Assembly (NCBI GenBank): GCA_017964005.1
Contig: JAGCSR010000029.1
Coordinates: 1 to 52,360, forward strand
Direction: 5' to 3'
Source: Clostridiales bacterium
GTDB lineage: Bacteria > Bacillota > Clostridia > Saccharofermentanales > Saccharofermentanaceae
DNA: 52,360 nt
Positions 7,113-16,241 of the stretch are shown one piece after another. The translations under genes and the position numbers were made by a program. Under the pieces are notes generated by a model. It was not told the origin of the DNA. It saw nothing but the letters and a program-made list of their open reading frames with translations, and made no database searches. Position 1 is the first letter of the stretch. Each line of letters opens with the position of its first letter.

Positions 7113-10100
7113 TTATCCTCTGCCGTTTACAAACTTATCGTACTTGTACAAGAACGTAACCATCTGACGTCTCAAGCAGTCTCCGTTCGGACGGAATGTG
7201 CCGTCGGTGTAGCCTGCGACGATGCCCTTCTCGGAAGCCCAGAGGACTGCCTTATAGAAGTAATCGCTCTTCTTGATATCCGAGAACTTGTTCTTGGTAG
7301 TCTTTGGTGCGGGCTGTCCTGCCAGACGCCACAGGAATGTGACGGCGTGCTTTCTTGCGCAGACGATCTGAGGTCCGAATGTGCCGTCCTTATATCCTTC
7401 GACGATGTGGTTCTCGTTGCCCCACAGGCACGCCTTGTAGAAGTAGTCTTTCTTCTTGACATCGCTGAACTTGCAGGTCTTGGTCTTCGGTGCGGGCTCG
7501 CCCATGAGCCTCCAGATGAATGTTACCATCTGAGCTCTCGTACACTCGTTGGCAGGCTTGAAGTTGGTCTGCTTGTCGTAACCCTTGACTACATTGATGT
7601 TGGTCAGGTAGTAAGTCGGAGCATACCAGAAGTCCTTGGTGTTCGTGACATCCTTATAGAGGACCTGGACCTTGCATTCCGCAGTCTGCCCTGCCGCCGT
7701 TGCGGTGACGGTTACAAGACCTGCCATCTTGGCGGACACCTTACCTGAAGAATCGACGGTGGCGATCTTCGTGTTCGAAGACTTCCAGGTAACATTGCCG
7801 GTCGCGCCCTTCAATGTCGCCTTCAGTGAATCGGACTTGCCGCAGACGATATTGTCTGTCTTCTTATTCAATGTCAGGGTAACATTGGATGCTGCAGACG
7901 TAGGTACTGCCGTAGGTTCTGCAACAGGCTTAGGTGTGGCGGTTGCAACAGGCTTTGTCGTTGCAGTAGGAACTGCGGTAGGCTTTGCAGTAGGCTTGGC
8001 AGTTGCGGTAGGTGCTGCTGTCGGCTTGGGAGTGAGCTTTGGAACGGCGCGGGTCTCAGCCTTATCACACCTTGAGCATGTTCTGGTCTCAACACCGTCT
8101 TCGGCCTCTGTTGCCGCCTTCGTTACCTTCCAGGCGCTCCAGTCGTGACCCAATGCGGGGATAGCCACATCCTTGGTCTGTGTCTTGAATACATCGTTCG
8201 TAAATGTCGCGGTGTACGTCCTGATTCCGTCAGTCTCGCAGGTCTCTTCTTCGGTGACCTTGTTGCTGGTGCTGACGACCTGAGTAAGTCCGTCGCATTC
8301 ATCGCAGTTAACATGTGCCGTAACGGCACTGTTATCGCTGTTCCAACTGTACTTAGGTTCGCTGTAGTTATGGCGCTTAGCCGGAATAACGATTCGGTCA
8401 GTGCTAATCACATCATCACATACAGTACAATAAACAACGTTATCGTAGTAACCGTCAGCATTGTATGTTGCGTCGTGGTTGTTTTCCCTCTTCGGCTCCC
8501 CCGGTGTATGAGCAAGCTTGGCGATAGTCTTGGGAACGCGGCTCAGCTCTTTTCCACATACAGTACAGCAGCAGACTTCATCGTAAGATCCTGCCTTGGC
8601 ACATGTAGCATCGACTACATTCTCCCTGACCGCAGCTCCACTGTTGTGACCTGTGGCGTCGATCTTAACATTCTTGGTCTGGACCGCGAATGCAGTGTTC
8701 GTAAATGATGCAGAGGTAAATGTTCTCTGTCCGTCTTCTGTACAGGTAGCAGCCTTGGTTACCTTGCCTGTAGCATTAACAGTCTCGGTCTGAACGTGAG
8801 AATCGTTGTGCTTACATACGCGGCGGGCGGTAACTTTGCTGTTGTCCGAACTCCACTCGTAGGTCGGCGCATAGTAGTCGTGACCGAGAGGATTAAAGTA
8901 TTCCATTCCGCTCTCGATCTCCTCACCGCAGACGGAGCAGATGACATGGATCTCTACCTGACCCTTAGTCTCACAGGTAGGTTCTACCCTGTTCCTCTCT
9001 TCTGTCCAGCCCTCTGTATGGTTATTCGTCTTAGGGATCGTGACAGATTCTGTCTGAGTATCGAAAATGTCATTTGTGAAGGTCGCCGTATACACTCCCG
9101 TACCGGCTTCCTTACAGGTAGCAGCCTTGGTAACTCTGTATGTAGACTCGACAGTTTCCGTAAGTCCTGTACACTCGCTGCAGTCTGCATGGGCAGTGCA
9201 CGTTTTCTTATCGGTACTCCAAGAATATGTGATATTGGTGTAGTTATGCTTTCTTGCCGGGATGGTAACACGGTCGCGGCTCAATTCCGCATCGCATACG
9301 GTACATCTGGTAACAGTGATGTAGTAACCGTCGGAGTTGTATGTCGCAGGATGGACCTCTACCTGTTCCGGATTACCCGGTGTATGACCTGTCGCAGGAA
9401 TAGTCTTCTTCACACGGCTCATCTCGGCATGGCACTTGGTGCAGTAAACGACCTCATCGTAAGATCCGGACTCGGTACATGAGGCAGCCTTCTCGTTCTG
9501 GCGAACGGGAGCGCCTGCTGTATGAGGCAACGTAGGAATATCTACAGACTCAGTCTGAACCTTAAATGCAGTATTTGTAAATGCATTGGATCTGAAGACC
9601 TTGGTTCCGGGGGTGTCACATGTCGCAGCTGAAGTCGATATGAGAGTCGCTCCCACAGTCTCTTCTTCCACATGTGACGCATCTCTCTTACATACGCGGG
9701 ACGCAGTAACCTGGCTGTGGTCCTCACTCCATACATACTGGGTTTCGTTCCAATCGTGACCCAGAGCATTGATATCAGGTACTACCTTCGTATCAGATCC
9801 GAGGAGTGTATCATTGAATGTCACGGAATATGTATGCTCACCATTCTGTGTACATGTCGCATCCTTCGTCTTCGAAGATGTGGAACTCTTCGTCTCGGTA
9901 CGCACATGGCTCTCATCGTTGCGGCATACGCGTTCAGCGGTACAATTCTTATAGTCAGAAGCCCAACTGTATGTAGTTACACCCCAATCGTGACCTGTAG
10001 CTTTGACCGTCTGCCTGGTGCTGGACAGAACGCTGTAGCATCTCGTACAGGAGACGACAACATCGTAGTGACCGGCAGTCTCACAACCCGGAGCTTCATA

Positions 10101-13100
10101 GTTCTCCTGATGAGGAGATCCTGCTATATGTCCGAGTGCGGACATATCCTCCTGAGGGTCTGACGTCCATGGACCGAAGAACGAACTGTTGAAGGTACAG
10201 GTATAGGTACGCTTTCCCTTCTCGGTACATGTCGGCTGCTTAACTACGTTCTCGGTAACTCCGTTCGAGTATTCCATATATGTCTTACGACACTTGGTAC
10301 AGTATCTCGTCGCAAGAGCCTTGCCATCAGAAGGAAGCCACTGGTATGACGGATCGCTCCATGTGTGTCCCGTAGGAGTGATGGTAACAGGATCCGTCTG
10401 TTTAGTGAAAGCATTGTTCTTGAATGTCGCAGTATATGTGATAACTCCGGCTTCTTCGCAGGTTGCAGCCGTAGTTGTCGAAGTTATAGTACCGTTCTCG
10501 GTCTCAGTCTTATTACATCTGGAACATAGGCGGGTCGCAGTACAAACTGAATGATCCGCATTCCACAAATAAGTCGGAGCTTTCCAGTTATGTCCGAGAG
10601 CCGGGATATTCTCGACAGGCTTGGTCTGTGTCGCGAACGCACTGTTACTAAAGCTTGCCGTATATGTGGTCACGCCCTTCTGCTCACAGGTAGCCTGACG
10701 GGTAACCGCACTCGTTGTATTGACCGTCTCTGTCTCCTTGTGGCTTGCATCTCTCGAGCAGACGCGGGTAGCGGTGCATCTCTTGTTATCTGAACTCCAG
10801 GAATAAGTTACTTCACCCCACAGATGTCCGGATGCCGCATTCGTGTCGGTCTTCGTCTGCGTCGTAAAGGCAGAATTAGTAAAGGTCGCGGTATATGTTG
10901 TCACACCCGCCTCAGTACATGTCTGTGCAGAGGAAGATACCGTTATCTTACCGTTCTCGGTCTCTGTCTTATTACATCTGGAACATACGCGGGTCGCGGT
11001 ACAAGTCAGATTATCTGTGCTCCAGTCATAAGACGGCGCACCCCAGGTATGTCCGAGAGCCTGTATATCTTCGAATTTCTTGGTCTGAGTCTCGAAAGCC
11101 GGATTCGTAAATGTCGCAGTATATGTATGCTCGCCCTTCACTTCACATGTTGCCTGACGGGATACGGTGATAACTGCATTGACTGTCTGAGTATCGGGCG
11201 TATTACATCTGGAACATACACGGGTAGCAGTACATTTCTTGTTATCGGCACTCCAGGTATATGTTACTGCGCCCCAAAGGTGTCCTGCTCCTGCTTCTCC
11301 GGATACAGTCTTTGTCTGAGTCCCGAAAACAGCATTCTCGAACGTTACAGTATAAGTTGTAGTACCGGGTTCGGTACATGTCTGAGCCGTAGAAGTAATA
11401 TCCGCGGCCTTAGTCTCGGTCTCGGTCTTATTACATCTGGAACATACGCGGGTTGCGGTACAAGACAAATTGTCTGCACTCCATTTATAGTCAACTTCAC
11501 CCCAGTTGTGTCCTAAAGCAGTGCTTGCCACGGTCTTGGTCTTGATGATCGTGCCGATCTCGGAATTCGTGAAAGTCGCTGTATATCTTATGGTTCCGGG
11601 AGCTTCACATGAACCGCCCTGTAGTACCTCGCTGCTGATATTGGAAGCTGCGATCGCGGTAGGTGTCTGGCAGTTCTTGCAATATAAGGTCAGTGTTGCC
11701 GCACTGTTGTTGGCGCTCCAGGATACATCTCTGTCATCGTTGATATTGGTAGTATTCCAGTCGTGAGGTTTCTTGGGGATCGTATGGTGTTCGCTGTTAT
11801 CGATCAGGCCACAGATCTGACAACGGGTTACAAGATCATAGCTTCCTGTCTGAGTACAAGTAGCCTCATGACGGTTCTCTTCTCTTGTCACGTAGAAATG
11901 ACTGAGCGGGGAAAGGGTGATGGTCTCAGTCTGAACCGAGAATGCCGGATTACTGAATGCGTTAGAAGTATATGTTACATATCCTCCGTGATTGCAGTCA
12001 GGAACATTCTGTTCAGTTATCGAAGCATCAACCGTCTCGGTTTCTTCCTTATTACATCTGGAACAAATGTGTGTAGCTTTGCACTTGGTATAGTTATCGA
12101 TCCACTCGTACTCTGCCTCACCCCAATTATGTCCGAGAGCAGGAACCGTAACCTGACCCGTGTGTGTCACACCGGCAAACGGCTCTTGCGTAAATGTTGC
12201 AACATACTCATTTACACCGGGAGTGGTACATGTAGGATTGCTCATGGAAGTATAAGCCATATTGACTGTCTCAGCTGCAATATGATCTGAATCACGTTCG
12301 CAGACCGCTGTGGCCGTAACTTTACCTGTCTTTACATCCTCAATAAATTGAGTTTCACCCCACAAGTGACCCAACGCAGGAAATTTCTCATTGCGATATT
12401 CCAAATGGTCATTAAATCCGTCAACATCGAAGGCATCAAAGTAGATATCATAATATCCGTCTTCGTCACAAGACTGATACTGTCCGTTTACCGCTTCATA
12501 TCTGTAAATTTCTGCTCTTCCAGTTACCACATATGGTTCACCATCGACCATATTGGGACAATTGGGATCCAAACACATAGTAACACCGAGAACATAGCTG
12601 TTCTCCGGATGTTGATAATCAAAATACGGTGTATATGCCGGTTCTGCAAAATTATGTGTTGTTGATGACTTCTGAGTGAAGTATCCGGGCTTCGAAGGGC
12701 CGCCGTCAAATCTGGCATAAGCAATTGTTTGGGTTGACTGATCATCACTAGAAATCATTGACCCGGCACCACCTTTAAGGGATCTACACCCGTTAAAGGC
12801 TGTCCATATACTTGAACTGGGCACATCGTCAAGTGAACCGGTATCTTCACCGTCGACAACAAAATTCTTTGAAGCATATATAGTAGTCAGTGCATTACAG
12901 GCACCAAACATGCCTGTAAATGTAGCAACTCTGGAAGTATCAAACCCTCTTCCAAAAGTTAAAGTTACCAGACCGGAGCAACCATAGAACATGCTGGCCA
13001 TTCCCGTTGCAGATGAGGTATTATATCCGGACAAATCCAATTCAGTTATTTTTTTACACCCATTAAACATGTTTGCAAAATTCTCTACCTTTCCGGTGTT

Positions 13101-13724
13101 GAATGACTCAACTCCGGTAGGAACCAACGCGGCACAACTGTTAAACATTGCCCCCATATTCGTTACTTTTGAAGTGTTAAAACCTGAAACATCCAAAGTT
13201 GCTAACACGGCACAATTACTGAACATACCGTTCATATTTGTAACATTGTGCGTATCAAAAGCTGTAACATCCAATGAAGTCAGTTTTTTACATTTACAAA
13301 ACATCTGAAACATGTTGGTTACTTTTGAAGAATCTAATCCGGACAGATTACATGTCACCAGACTCGATGCACCTTCGAACATTTGAGCACTATTCGGATT
13401 AAGATAAATCTTCTCCGATGCTGAATACCAATAAATGTTCCTGTTATATCCGGTTCCGGTACACCAGGCATAGATACTGCCGTCTCCATTCTCGGATATG
13501 TCATATAAAGTGGCAGAATTGCTTAACGTACTGCTTCGTTGAAACGTCTTTACATTTGTGATAGCCCCTGCCATCGTCTTGAAATCATTACAAACATCAA
13601 ATCCGGTCTTCAATGTCGGATAGGTCGCCGCCTCGACAGGCGTACACACGGACAACAAGGTTCCGGCACAGATGAAGATCGCGATGAATAAGGACAGGGC
13701 TTTGCGGGGGAGAGTAGAATTCAT
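7113..13724 (-). CDS. Giant SLH surface protein with DUF285 repeats and ~20 zinc-ribbon-like modules, 2203 aa
   Basis: Begins with a signal peptide (MNSTLPRKALSLFIAIFICAG). Residues about 110-340 are BspA-type DUF285 repeats with periodic F(D/N)T..V.NM..MF..C motifs, usually an adhesion-type fold. From about 430 to 1880 about twenty repeats of ~70 residues follow. Each begins near ALGH.W and contains CSRC, CTKC or CTVC type Cys pairs, then TCT..G...YTATF.N..F.TQT. After a Pro/Thr/Ala linker comes a Big_2 immunoglobulin-like domain (VTWKSSNTKIATVDSSGKVSA) and three C-terminal SLH repeats for wall anchoring. It resembles large surface adhesins. A -10-like TATAAT lies upstream near 13757-13762. 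Binding target and metal content are unknown. Confidence 0.9.
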   Translation of the reverse strand: MNSTLPRKALSLFIAIFICAGTLLSVCTPVEAATYPTLKTGFDVCNDFKTMAGAITNVKTFQRSSTLSNSATLYDISENGDGSIYAWCTGTGYNRNIYWYSASEKIYLNPNSAQMFEGASSLVTCNLSGLDSSKVTNMFQMFCKCKKLTSLDVTAFDTHNVTNMNGMFSNCAVLATLDVSGFNTSKVTNMGAMFNSCAALVPTGVESFNTGKVENFANMFNGCKKITELDLSGYNTSSATGMASMFYGCSGLVTLTFGRGFDTSRVATFTGMFGACNALTTIYASKNFVVDGEDTGSLDDVPSSSIWTAFNGCRSLKGGAGSMISSDDQSTQTIAYARFDGGPSKPGYFTQKSSTTHNFAEPAYTPYFDYQHPENSYVLGVTMCLDPNCPNMVDGEPYVVTGRAEIYRYEAVNGQYQSCDEDGYYDIYFDAFDVDGFNDHLEYRNEKFPALGHLWGETQFIEDVKTGKVTATAVCERDSDHIAAETVNMAYTSMSNPTCTTPGVNEYVATFTQEPFAGVTHTGQVTVPALGHNWGEAEYEWIDNYTKCKATHICSRCNKEETETVDASITEQNVPDCNHGGYVTYTSNAFSNPAFSVQTETITLSPLSHFYVTREENRHEATCTQTGSYDLVTRCQICGLIDNSEHHTIPKKPHDWNTTNINDDRDVSWSANNSAATLTLYCKNCQTPTAIAASNISSEVLQGGSCEAPGTIRYTATFTNSEIGTIIKTKTVASTALGHNWGEVDYKWSADNLSCTATRVCSRCNKTETETKAADITSTAQTCTEPGTTTYTVTFENAVFGTQTKTVSGEAGAGHLWGAVTYTWSADNKKCTATRVCSRCNTPDTQTVNAVITVSRQATCEVKGEHTYTATFTNPAFETQTKKFEDIQALGHTWGAPSYDWSTDNLTCTATRVCSRCNKTETENGKITVSSSAQTCTEAGVTTYTATFTNSAFTTQTKTDTNAASGHLWGEVTYSWSSDNKRCTATRVCSRDASHKETETVNTTSAVTRQATCEQKGVTTYTASFSNSAFATQTKPVENIPALGHNWKAPTYLWNADHSVCTATRLCSRCNKTETENGTITSTTTAATCEEAGVITYTATFKNNAFTKQTDPVTITPTGHTWSDPSYQWLPSDGKALATRYCTKCRKTYMEYSNGVTENVVKQPTCTEKGKRTYTCTFNSSFFGPWTSDPQEDMSALGHIAGSPHQENYEAPGCETAGHYDVVVSCTRCYSVLSSTRQTVKATGHDWGVTTYSWASDYKNCTAERVCRNDESHVRTETKSSTSSKTKDATCTQNGEHTYSVTFNDTLLGSDTKVVPDINALGHDWNETQYVWSEDHSQVTASRVCKRDASHVEEETVGATLISTSAATCDTPGTKVFRSNAFTNTAFKVQTESVDIPTLPHTAGAPVRQNEKAASCTESGSYDEVVYCTKCHAEMSRVKKTIPATGHTPGNPEQVEVHPATYNSDGYYITVTRCTVCDAELSRDRVTIPARKHNYTNITYSWSTDKKTCTAHADCSECTGLTETVESTYRVTKAATCKEAGTGVYTATFTNDIFDTQTESVTIPKTNNHTEGWTEERNRVEPTCETKGQVEIHVICSVCGEEIESGMEYFNPLGHDYYAPTYEWSSDNSKVTARRVCKHNDSHVQTETVNATGKVTKAATCTEDGQRTFTSASFTNTAFAVQTKNVKIDATGHNSGAAVRENVVDATCAKAGSYDEVCCCTVCGKELSRVPKTIAKLAHTPGEPKRENNHDATYNADGYYDNVVYCTVCDDVISTDRIVIPAKRHNYSEPKYSWNSDNSAVTAHVNCDECDGLTQVVSTSNKVTEEETCETDGIRTYTATFTNDVFKTQTKDVAIPALGHDWSAWKVTKAATEAEDGVETRTCSRCDKAETRAVPKLTPKPTAAPTATAKPTAKPTAVPTATTKPVATATPKPVAEPTAVPTSAASNVTLTLNKKTDNIVCGKSDSLKATLKGATGNVTWKSSNTKIATVDSSGKVSAKMAGLVTVTATAAGQTAECKVQVLYKDVTNTKDFWYAPTYYLTNINVVKGYDKQTNFKPANECTRAQMVTFIWRLMGEPAPKTKTCKFSDVKKKDYFYKACLWGNENHIVEGYKDGTFGPQIVCARKHAVTFLWRLAGQPAPKTTKNKFSDIKKSDYFYKAVLWASEKGIVAGYTDGTFRPNGDCLRRQMVTFLYKYDKFVNGRG

Positions 13725-13843
13725 AGGTTAGGGTGCCTTTCGCAGTAGAGGGATAGTATTATAATATTTTAACTGCTGGTGCCCTAAAAGTAAAATATAA
13801 ATTTGAAAAATTATTACAGGAATGTGGAGAAAATCTGAACGTT

Positions 13844-14458
13844 TTACCCCGCCATGAAGTCCTCCAGGGAGTTTACGGCAAAATGCCACACTCCGAACAG
13901 GCACAGCTGCTTTTGTTTCTCCGCAAGGTTCTTGTTATCGTCGTAGATCTTCTGGGCAGCAAGGCTCGCCCCGCCGGTGGCAACAGCAAGGCCCACAGTA
14001 CCGAAGGTCTTGGCGACCTTGGAGGTCCCGGGCTTTGTTGTGGGAACGGGATCTGAAGGGATGGAATCCGATATAGAGGAAGGATCGGAAGATTCCGGTG
14101 CCAGGATATCTCCCAGCGCCTCGTTGAAGTCAGCCATGAAGGCGTTATAGCGGGCGGAATCCTTGATGTACATGGTGTCGGCGGTGACCACGGCATAGCG
14201 GGGGTTCGTGCCGTACCTGATGCCCCAGCGCTCGTAGCTTATGTCGATAAAGCAGCCCAGGGACTCCGTATCCTTGATGCTCCCGACGAACAGGATCTTA
14301 TCCTTGACGGGACCTGTCTTGCGCTTAACGTCCCATGTCTTCTCTTCCCAGACTTCGATATCGCTCTCTTCGATCTTGCCGGAAGATACCAGGATCTTGC
14401 CTGCCTCTTCTGCCGTCTGTCTGTCTTTGGTTACCAGGATAAGTCTTTGATCTGCCAT
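13844..14458 (-). CDS. Third gene of the Leo-type dynamin operon, unknown function
   Basis: A 204-residue protein I do not recognise. Residues about 1-115 look like a mixed alpha/beta domain (RLILVTKDRQTAEEAG, KILFVGSIKDTE, RYAVVTADTMYIKDS). A Ser/Pro-rich linker follows at about 122-145, then a hydrophobic Gly/Ala segment (GTVGLAVATGGASLAAQKIY) resembling a membrane-associating helix. It lies 28 bases after the LeoA-like gene and has its own strong AGGAGGGG site, so it is cotranscribed with the two GTPase genes. It may be a membrane recruiter, sensor or effector of the dynamin pair; this is inference from context. Confidence 0.65.
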   Translation of the reverse strand: MADQRLILVTKDRQTAEEAGKILVSSGKIEESDIEVWEEKTWDVKRKTGPVKDKILFVGSIKDTESLGCFIDISYERWGIRYGTNPRYAVVTADTMYIKDSARYNAFMADFNEALGDILAPESSDPSSISDSIPSDPVPTTKPGTSKVAKTFGTVGLAVATGGASLAAQKIYDDNKNLAEKQKQLCLFGVWHFAVNSLEDFMAG

Positions 14459-14486
14459 GTTATTCCCCTCCTGCCCAACGGGCCAT

Positions 14487-16238
14487 TCACTCTTCTATCC
14501 CGTGCATCCTTGCTATGAGGGACTGGATATCTTTTTGGATGCGCTCGAGCTTTATGCACTTCTCGGAGCGCCCCGCTCTGGTCTCGCGGAGCTCGGAAAT
14601 GTTCTCCTCAACGGATTTTACCGACTGTTCCATAGGTCCTACGACGCACTGCTTTATATAATCCGCGGCATAGTCTTCCAGAGCGGCAGCAGCCGTATTG
14701 AACTCGGACCTTATATTCTGGCGGTTGTTCTTCATGGCTTCGAGCATCAATTGCTCATCGTAGTCTTCCTTGAACTGGAGGACCAACTCGAGCCCGACAC
14801 CAACTACGCCGAAGATGGAAGAACTGCGGTCAGCCACCTTGGAAGCGACACGCCCTGCGGTCGCGGCTTTACTCCCGACCTTGCCGGCGGTTGCGGCTTT
14901 CCCCGCGATCTTCGTTCCGGCGTTCATGGTATGGAGGGAGCTCCTCAAGAACTTCGAAGTGTTGTCCGTAAGCCTTATGGCCTTAACTGATGTATCGGCA
15001 AGAGACAGCATCTCCGGGATACCGGACTTAACGAGAGTTCCCACCAGAAGGTCGCCTTTCTTTTCCAGATCCGTTGCAGTAACAAATACTTTCTTCACCG
15101 TATCAGGGAGATTGTCGTATTTATCCACCAGACGGATCTTAAGGTTCTGGGTGAACTCGGTGGACTCCATATCCACGAGGCTCTGACCCAATTCCAGGAA
15201 GCAGGAATGCACATGGTAGTCTGCCGCAAGACGGGTCTCCTCCATAAGGTCTTCGGCTTCCTTGCCGTACTGGGCGATCCTCTCTTCGAGGTCGTCTTTG
15301 CCAAGCCCCGAATCCACCAGGGCGGCGGCATCTATACCGAGGCCGCGGATCTTGGAAGACGCATCGTAGAAGATGTCGGCAACTTCCCTCTGAGTACGGG
15401 TCCTGGCATCCACGAGGATGTGGCGCTGCTGCTTGAGATTTTCTTCCAGAGCATCTATATCGGCATCTTCCGACCCCGGAGTAAGATCCGAGATCGCCTT
15501 GTCGAGAGCATTGTCCAGGACATAAAGGTCTGTCGTAAGTTTCGAAGTAAGAGCCTTGTCGGATACGAACTCATTGAGAGTTGTAATGAAGTCTTCGTAT
15601 CCGGATCTTGCAAGGAGTTCATCCGCAAGCTCGGGGTCTTCTTCCCTCTCCTCGAGACTGTCGAGATAGGACTGGGCATCCAGGAATGACAGGTGGAGCT
15701 GCTCAGGTGTATAAGGTGCCAGAACAGTCCTTAAGTCCTCACGGATGATGTCCTGCTGGGCAGGGGTATTGCCGCCTGCGGCACGGTCCATCTTGTTGAC
15801 CACGAGGATCATCTCACCTGCCTTGTCCTTATCGATCGCAAGGCGCCTGAAGTGGTCTGCCATATAAGAGTCAAACAGCTCGTTGGTGACAACGAACACC
15901 AGGATATCTGCTGCGGCGATCGCCTTATAGGATATCTCGTCGTGGTCGGGACGAAGGGTCGTATGGACACCTGGAGTGTCAACGATCTCAAGTCCGTTCC
16001 ATTCGTATGTATGGGTCTCCTGTGTCGTGATCTCGGCTCCCGTGGCAACCGTATCGTCACCGGTGAGCATCTTGATTATGGAGGACTTGCCTGCCGAATA
16101 CTGACCTGCGAAAACTATCCTCACCCGGTCGGATTTCTCGGCCTCATAGACCTCACCCGTTCCGGCCTCAGCCAGCGCGCGGACGGCTTTCTCTTTCAGC
16201 GCCTCGGAAGCGCGGGACAACTCGGCGATCTTTAACAT
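14487..16238 (-). CDS. leoA: LeoA-like bacterial dynamin GTPase
   Basis: A 583-residue dynamin-family GTPase. G1 is GQYSAGKSS (residues about 45-53). The G2 threonine region is EITTQET, G3 is DTPGVH (about 87-92) and G4 is NKMD. The rest is a long helical region with a Gly/Ala-rich segment (GTKIAGKAATAGKVGSKAATAG) that could insert in membrane, and a coiled C-terminus. The motif set and length fit LeoA/HP0731-type dynamins, which pair with LeoBC. The pair remodels membrane in ETEC and forms the Eleos anti-phage system. The ATG at 16238 follows the upstream stop by three bases, and the ribosome site lies inside the upstream gene's last codons, so the two are translationally coupled. Confidence 0.82.
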   Translation of the reverse strand: MLKIAELSRASEALKEKAVRALAEAGTGEVYEAEKSDRVRIVFAGQYSAGKSSIIKMLTGDDTVATGAEITTQETHTYEWNGLEIVDTPGVHTTLRPDHDEISYKAIAAADILVFVVTNELFDSYMADHFRRLAIDKDKAGEMILVVNKMDRAAGGNTPAQQDIIREDLRTVLAPYTPEQLHLSFLDAQSYLDSLEEREEDPELADELLARSGYEDFITTLNEFVSDKALTSKLTTDLYVLDNALDKAISDLTPGSEDADIDALEENLKQQRHILVDARTRTQREVADIFYDASSKIRGLGIDAAALVDSGLGKDDLEERIAQYGKEAEDLMEETRLAADYHVHSCFLELGQSLVDMESTEFTQNLKIRLVDKYDNLPDTVKKVFVTATDLEKKGDLLVGTLVKSGIPEMLSLADTSVKAIRLTDNTSKFLRSSLHTMNAGTKIAGKAATAGKVGSKAATAGRVASKVADRSSSIFGVVGVGLELVLQFKEDYDEQLMLEAMKNNRQNIRSEFNTAAAALEDYAADYIKQCVVGPMEQSVKSVEENISELRETRAGRSEKCIKLERIQKDIQSLIARMHGIEE

Positions 16239-16241
16239 AGG

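Noticed and set aside
7900..8030. Degenerate GTAGG/GCAGTAGG repeats as a regulatory repeat
   Set aside because: They are the codons of the Thr/Pro/Ala linker of the SLH protein, and the same pattern occurs at 34000-34180 in another SLH gene.
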